A DNA stretch of 37,105 nucleotides, taken from an uncultured bacterium (GTDB lineage Bacteria > UBP6 > UBA1177). Positions 34,118 to 37,105 of the stretch are shown here, piece after piece. The stretch covers positions 1 to 37,105 of the forward strand of contig CAJOFY010000011.1 in assembly GCA_905233945.1 (NCBI GenBank), given 5' to 3'. How positions within the stretch are numbered: the first letter of the stretch is position 1; each line of letters starts with the position of its first letter. A model generated the notes under the pieces. It was not told where the DNA came from, did not search any database, and saw nothing but the letters and a program-made list of their open reading frames with translations. Made by a program: the position numbers and the translations under genes.

Positions 34118-34453
34118 TCAGATTTTTTTATCCCATTTGTTTCTGTCCTCATCATCACGATCCTTTTCCTTGTCATCCGCATTGAGATCTCAAAGATCGA
34201 AACTCTGAGCGGCCAGATCTCCGACCTCAAAAACCAGAACCAAGCCTTGATCGAGCAGCTTTCAACCGCCGCCGAAGACGTTAAAACCGTCCGCCTTTAC
34301 CTAAATAAAATTGAAACCATCACCCAGAACGAACGGGAGCAAATGGATGAAAATGAAAAAGTTTGTAAAAATGTTAGTGATTTCAACAGTATTGTTCCTC
34401 GCCTTAACGAGCTGTTCGGCCAGTGCGCAAATAAAACCCGATCTGCCGATTAA
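34118..34453 (+). pseudogene. Inner-spanin-like (or Mu DUF2730-like) fragment without a start
   Basis: Open frame directly after, and in the same frame as, the cytX stop. It reads as a membrane helix (FIPFVSVLIITILFLVIRI) followed by a coiled coil (ISKIETLSGQISDLKNQNQ... and AAEDVKTVRLYLNKIE), as in phage Rz inner spanins and the DUF2730 protein of Mu-like phages. No ATG, GTG or TTG precedes the helix; the first standard start is a TTG at 34247, which would lose the helix and has no ribosome site. I therefore treat it as 5'-truncated. The next gene overlaps it in the +1 frame, the classic Rz/Rz1 layout. Confidence 0.6.
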
Positions 34454-34682
34454 AGAGCAGCTTTGCACGCTTCCGCCCGAACCCGTTTTTGACCGGATCG
34501 ACGAAACCGACCCCGAAAACGTCAAACTGCGGAAATTGCTGAATAACATCGTGAAGCTGAAAACTTACGCCGAAAAATTGAAAGCGACCATTGAATGCCT
34601 CAATGCCGCTATCCCTAAGGACTCTAAACACCTTAAATTCCCTAAACTCCCTACCGTCGGCGGCACAAACAAGGAGGCCTGA
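34347..34682 (+). CDS. Small lipoprotein, probable outer spanin (Rz1-like)
   Basis: 111 residues from the ATG at 34347, with GGGAG seven bases upstream. Signal peptide and lipobox LTSC (Cys23), then a short Pro-containing stretch (KPDLPIKEQLCTLPPEPVF), a helical segment and two further Cys. The first 107 bases overlap the inner-spanin-like frame in +1, as Rz1 does in Rz. Such lipoproteins pair with the inner spanin to fuse the two membranes at the end of lysis. It is longer than lambda Rz1 and I see no close similarity, so the assignment rests on layout and lipobox. Confidence 0.6.
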   Translation: MKMKKFVKMLVISTVLFLALTSCSASAQIKPDLPIKEQLCTLPPEPVFDRIDETDPENVKLRKLLNNIVKLKTYAEKLKATIECLNAAIPKDSKHLKFPKLPTVGGTNKEA

Positions 34683-36413
34683 ATGTCACTTTTGTACTTC
34701 GCCAAAGTCCGCAAAAGCGTGAAAAAACTCAAACTCGAAGACCTGATCCGCAACCTCAAAAACGCCCTCAGCAAGGCTCATAAAGCAGCCGACCGCGATT
34801 TCCTTTTGAAGCACCTGAGCTTTCTACAGGAGAAAGGCCTCGACAACCCGGCAACGCAGAAAGATCTGGATTTCGTGATTAAAGATATAGAAAAAACTCT
34901 CGGTCAGAAACTCGAATCGCTTGCCGAAGCGCCTTTTCTGCAAGCCTCGATGGAAGCCTACACCGAAGGCAAACGTAAAGCCTGTAAACCCTTCAAAATC
35001 GACTATTCCCTTGACGATGCCGACCTCGGAGCCCTTAACACCCTTGATGAGTTCAACGGCTGGTACATCAAGGATAAAATGTCCAAAGAAACCAGCGAAA
35101 TCATAAACCGTGAACTCGGAGACCTTTTGGAACGAGGCGGAACAAAGCGCGAATTCGCGCAAACCCTTGAAACCGCGCTCGAAGACCATGTCTCCGACTC
35201 AAAAACCTACTGGGAACTGCTCGCCGACCATACCCTGACCAAAATCCAGAACATGGGTCATGTTTCCGGCTATGAAACCGCCGGAGTCCAATACGTAAAA
35301 ATCGTTGCCGTCATCGACAGCAAAACCACGCCGGTATGCCGTGCAATGAACAACAAAGTCTTTAAAGTCGCTGACTTCCGAAAACAGTATGACAAAATAA
35401 TCCATGCAGCCGAAAAGCACGATTTGAAAGCATATAAAGCAGCCCAGCCCATGATCAGCGGCAAAGCCATGAAAGGCGAAATCAGCGACGAAGACATCAA
35501 ACGCCTCGGAATAAAACTGCCGCCTTACCATTTCCGGTGTAGAACCACGCATGTTGCGTATTTTGAAGGTGAAAGGGAACTCAGACGACCGGGGAACCCG
35601 TCCAATGCTTCTCAAAGCGACGATGGTTCTCCTGTAAAACAAAACCCTGACACTAAACCCGAACTGTATCGGCAACAGCAGATAATATCTGAGGCTCTTA
35701 AAAGTTTAAGCAAAAAAAACACCGCAGATTTTCCTCGAGGTTTCAAAGGAATACTTTATTTTGATTCTTCAAAAAAAGGGGAAATCGCATTAACAGATGG
35801 AAAAGGATTTTTTCATATTTCAAAGTCAGTTTTTACTTTAAATAGAGGGAGAGAAGAAATAGAATATATTCCATTGAAACACTTATCATCTGCTTTAAAT
35901 AAAATAATGAAAGAGAAAGAGCCAACCCTTAATTTTCTTGAACATATAGCGATGGAAAATTTTTATCACGAAACCATTCATAACGGGCAGAAAGCGGCTG
36001 GAAAAATTGCCGAATTTGACAGATTGGCTCGCGAAAGCATAACCGAATATGTTGCACGGCACACTTTTTCTGATCATCTAAAAAGAATGGGGGTAAAAAA
36101 GAATCTTTATGAAAAAGAGATAATCGCGTATGGCAACGGTTACCCGATTCTAATGGAATACTTTGAAAGTGCTCTGGATTTCATGCAAGTTCCTAAAGAA
36201 ACCCGCACACAGAATATTACAAGAATATGTTTTGAATGCGAAGCCAAAGATATGTTGCCTGAATTGTCAAAATATATAGCTGAAAACTCTCAAGCCAAAG
36301 ATCAAGCATGGTTAAACATGAGCCCGGCCGAAAGAGAGGATTTTGTTTATTTTAAGTTGGCGAATTATTACGGAAAATATATTGAATTACAGAAAAAAAT
36401 ACAGAAAAAATAA
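34683..36413 (+). CDS. MuF (Mu gpF-like) head morphogenesis protein with C-terminal HETIH domain, candidate phage polymorphic toxin
   Basis: 576 residues, ATG one base after the spanin-like stop, GGAGG upstream. Residues about 1-300 are a phage minor head protein of the Mu gpF/SPP1 gp7 type; the hallmark is DSKTTPVCRAMNNKVF followed by PPYHFRCRTTHV. After a linker (about 300-330) comes an unrelated C-terminal domain of about 245 residues with NFYHETIHNGQKAAG (about 424-438), an H-E-x-x-H zinc-peptidase-like motif, and a possible third ligand in ARESITEYVARH. MuF proteins with swapped C-terminal toxin domains are a described family of phage polymorphic toxins. Portal, terminase and other head genes are absent here. 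DNA is visibly AT-richer after about 35640. Confidence 0.82.
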   Translation: MSLLYFAKVRKSVKKLKLEDLIRNLKNALSKAHKAADRDFLLKHLSFLQEKGLDNPATQKDLDFVIKDIEKTLGQKLESLAEAPFLQASMEAYTEGKRKACKPFKIDYSLDDADLGALNTLDEFNGWYIKDKMSKETSEIINRELGDLLERGGTKREFAQTLETALEDHVSDSKTYWELLADHTLTKIQNMGHVSGYETAGVQYVKIVAVIDSKTTPVCRAMNNKVFKVADFRKQYDKIIHAAEKHDLKAYKAAQPMISGKAMKGEISDEDIKRLGIKLPPYHFRCRTTHVAYFEGERELRRPGNPSNASQSDDGSPVKQNPDTKPELYRQQQIISEALKSLSKKNTADFPRGFKGILYFDSSKKGEIALTDGKGFFHISKSVFTLNRGREEIEYIPLKHLSSALNKIMKEKEPTLNFLEHIAMENFYHETIHNGQKAAGKIAEFDRLARESITEYVARHTFSDHLKRMGVKKNLYEKEIIAYGNGYPILMEYFESALDFMQVPKETRTQNITRICFECEAKDMLPELSKYIAENSQAKDQAWLNMSPAEREDFVYFKLANYYGKYIELQKKIQKK

Positions 36414-36426
36414 AAAAGAACAAAAA

Positions 36427-36747
36427 TTACAGAGTTCCAGAATAAATAGCTCGATATTCATGCCAAATTCTATCCATTTCCTTTTTATTGCGTCTCAGTC
36501 TGAACAGCGAAATCAAGCAAAGAAGCCTCAACTCTGATTTCCTACTTTCTGTTATAATTTCTTTTTGAGAAAGTTTTCTCTCTTCGCAGATTACAATGAT
36601 TTCTTTTTCTGTCGGATTATGATCCCAAATAGTCTCAGTCGATTGGAAAGTTGCTTCCAGCTTATCTATCTGTTTTTGAAAAAAATCATCCATTGATTTT
36701 ATTTTAGGTAAATTCTCAGGTCTTTTTCGCCTGTTGTTATCACTCAT
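36427..36747 (-). CDS. Hypothetical protein
   Basis: 106 residues from the ATG at 36747, chosen because GGAGG lies six bases upstream; an ATG at 36753 touches that site. Charged, mostly helical, soluble-looking; contains MDDFFQKQIDKLEATF and a basic C-terminal region (FRLRRNKKEMDRIWHEYRAIY). No family recognised. It overlaps the upstream small membrane protein gene by eight bases, so the two are translated together. It is convergent with the MuF gene, 13 bases between stops. Accessory, AT-rich context; an immunity role is possible but unsupported by strand or motif. Confidence 0.6.
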   Translation of the reverse strand: MSDNNRRKRPENLPKIKSMDDFFQKQIDKLEATFQSTETIWDHNPTEKEIIVICEERKLSQKEIITESRKSELRLLCLISLFRLRRNKKEMDRIWHEYRAIYSGTL

Positions 36748-36988
36748 CTCCATCCTCCTTTGACACTGTATCTTCATTCGGTTGCATTTTCAAATTTTCC
36801 ACTTCTTTCTTTATCGTCTCCCGCATTCGCTCATCCGGCTTTACGGAACGGCAATGAAAGTGCCTCGGAACTGTGTACCATGCGGCGAAATATTCAATCT
36901 GGGATCGCAATGATTTAAGTTGAAAGACAATTTCACTCAAAAATTCAACTGCAAATCCCAAAAGAATGATTATCAAAGCTGTCGTCAT
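36740..36988 (-). CDS. Small membrane protein, hypothetical
   Basis: 82 residues. One N-terminal membrane helix (ALIIILLGFAVEFLSEIVF), then a juxtamembrane segment with HFHCRS and an acidic, helical tail (RMRETIKKEVENL...EDGDE). AGGAGA precedes the ATG. No family recognised. The size and single helix would fit a small phage lysis or membrane-anchored accessory protein, but nothing decides this. Upstream partner of the 106-residue gene. Confidence 0.55.
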   Translation of the reverse strand: MTTALIIILLGFAVEFLSEIVFQLKSLRSQIEYFAAWYTVPRHFHCRSVKPDERMRETIKKEVENLKMQPNEDTVSKEDGDE

Positions 36989-37016
36989 TTTTCTCTCCTA
37001 TTTTTTCTCACCAAGT

Positions 37017-37105
37017 CTAATTTTTAAGTCTAAAATGAATCGCAAAAACCATTTTCTGAATCTTCAGATCGGTATCGTCACCCATCATCGGTACGATCTC
37101 AGTGA
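37017..37105 (-). CDS. 3' end of an unidentified gene (runs off the window)
   Basis: A minus-strand frame is open from the right edge to a TAG at 37019-37017, encoding at least 28 residues ending KMVFAIHFRLKN. It would lie 28 bases upstream of the small membrane protein gene on the same strand. Too short to identify and the frame could be open by chance. Confidence 0.3.
   Translation of the reverse strand, partial: TEIVPMMGDDTDLKIQKMVFAIHFRLKN

Noticed and set aside
1-37105. tRNA or rRNA genes
   Set aside because: I looked for acceptor-stem/CCA patterns and conserved rRNA segments in the gaps between genes and saw none.

Overview
The window comes from a Gram-negative (two-membrane) bacterium. 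It encodes a TonB-dependent receptor, a beta-barrel-like envelope protein, several lipoproteins with clear lipoboxes followed by Asp/Glu/Asn-rich linkers, and probable phage spanins. The EGF-like cysteine modules, Kelch and FGE-type lipoproteins and many short low-complexity linkers remind me of uncultured gut or rumen delta-proteobacterial/Myxococcota-like lineages, but there is no rRNA or other phylogenetic marker to settle this. Genes are tightly packed, with strong GGAGG ribosome sites, TTG and GTG starts, and a recurring TTGACA-16/17-bp promoter.

Left part, all minus strand (1-15490): an EGF-repeat GH13 alpha-amylase lipoprotein, pyrF and a TonB-dependent receptor form one run. rpsT follows behind its own promoter and is read from a TTG start. 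Next come a metal-resistance operon (an ArsR/CadC-type repressor with a visible operator, then a P1B-type metal ATPase split by a frame disruption), guaA, a lipoprotein plus barrel-protein pair, and a DUF192 protein overlapping thiL.

Middle (15600-31750): a YfcE-like phosphoesterase and a seven-blade Kelch lipoprotein on the plus strand; a divergent EF-G paralogue with its terminator; a dus gene translationally coupled to a GAFTGA-less AAA+/Fis-type regulator, recalling the E. coli dusB-fis operon. A plus-strand operon follows: serine-acetyltransferase-like protein, hybrid histidine kinase, FGE-type lipoprotein, and a CysN-like GTPase that seems to carry a ruined APS-kinase domain. Then come a lysine-type phosphoglycerate dehydrogenase, a gate-domain membrane protein, thiE and an ATPase_2/DUF234 protein preceded by a tandem hairpin plus U-run.

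Right part (31870-37105): promoter, TPP riboswitch, thiD and cytX form a thiamine-pyrimidine salvage operon; thiE and thiL elsewhere in the window complete much of the TPP pathway. Directly after the cytX stop the sequence becomes phage-like: a start-less inner-spanin-like frame, an overlapping lipoprotein outer-spanin-like gene, and a Mu gpF (MuF) head protein fused to an AT-richer C-terminal domain with an HETIH motif, which is a candidate phage-borne polymorphic toxin. Two small opposite-strand genes and a gene fragment at the edge follow.

Best candidates for something not well described: the MuF-HETIH fusion beside its odd phage junction, the CysN protein with a P-loop-less APS-kinase relic, the split metal ATPase, and two palindromic repeat elements, one of them inside the receptor coding sequence.
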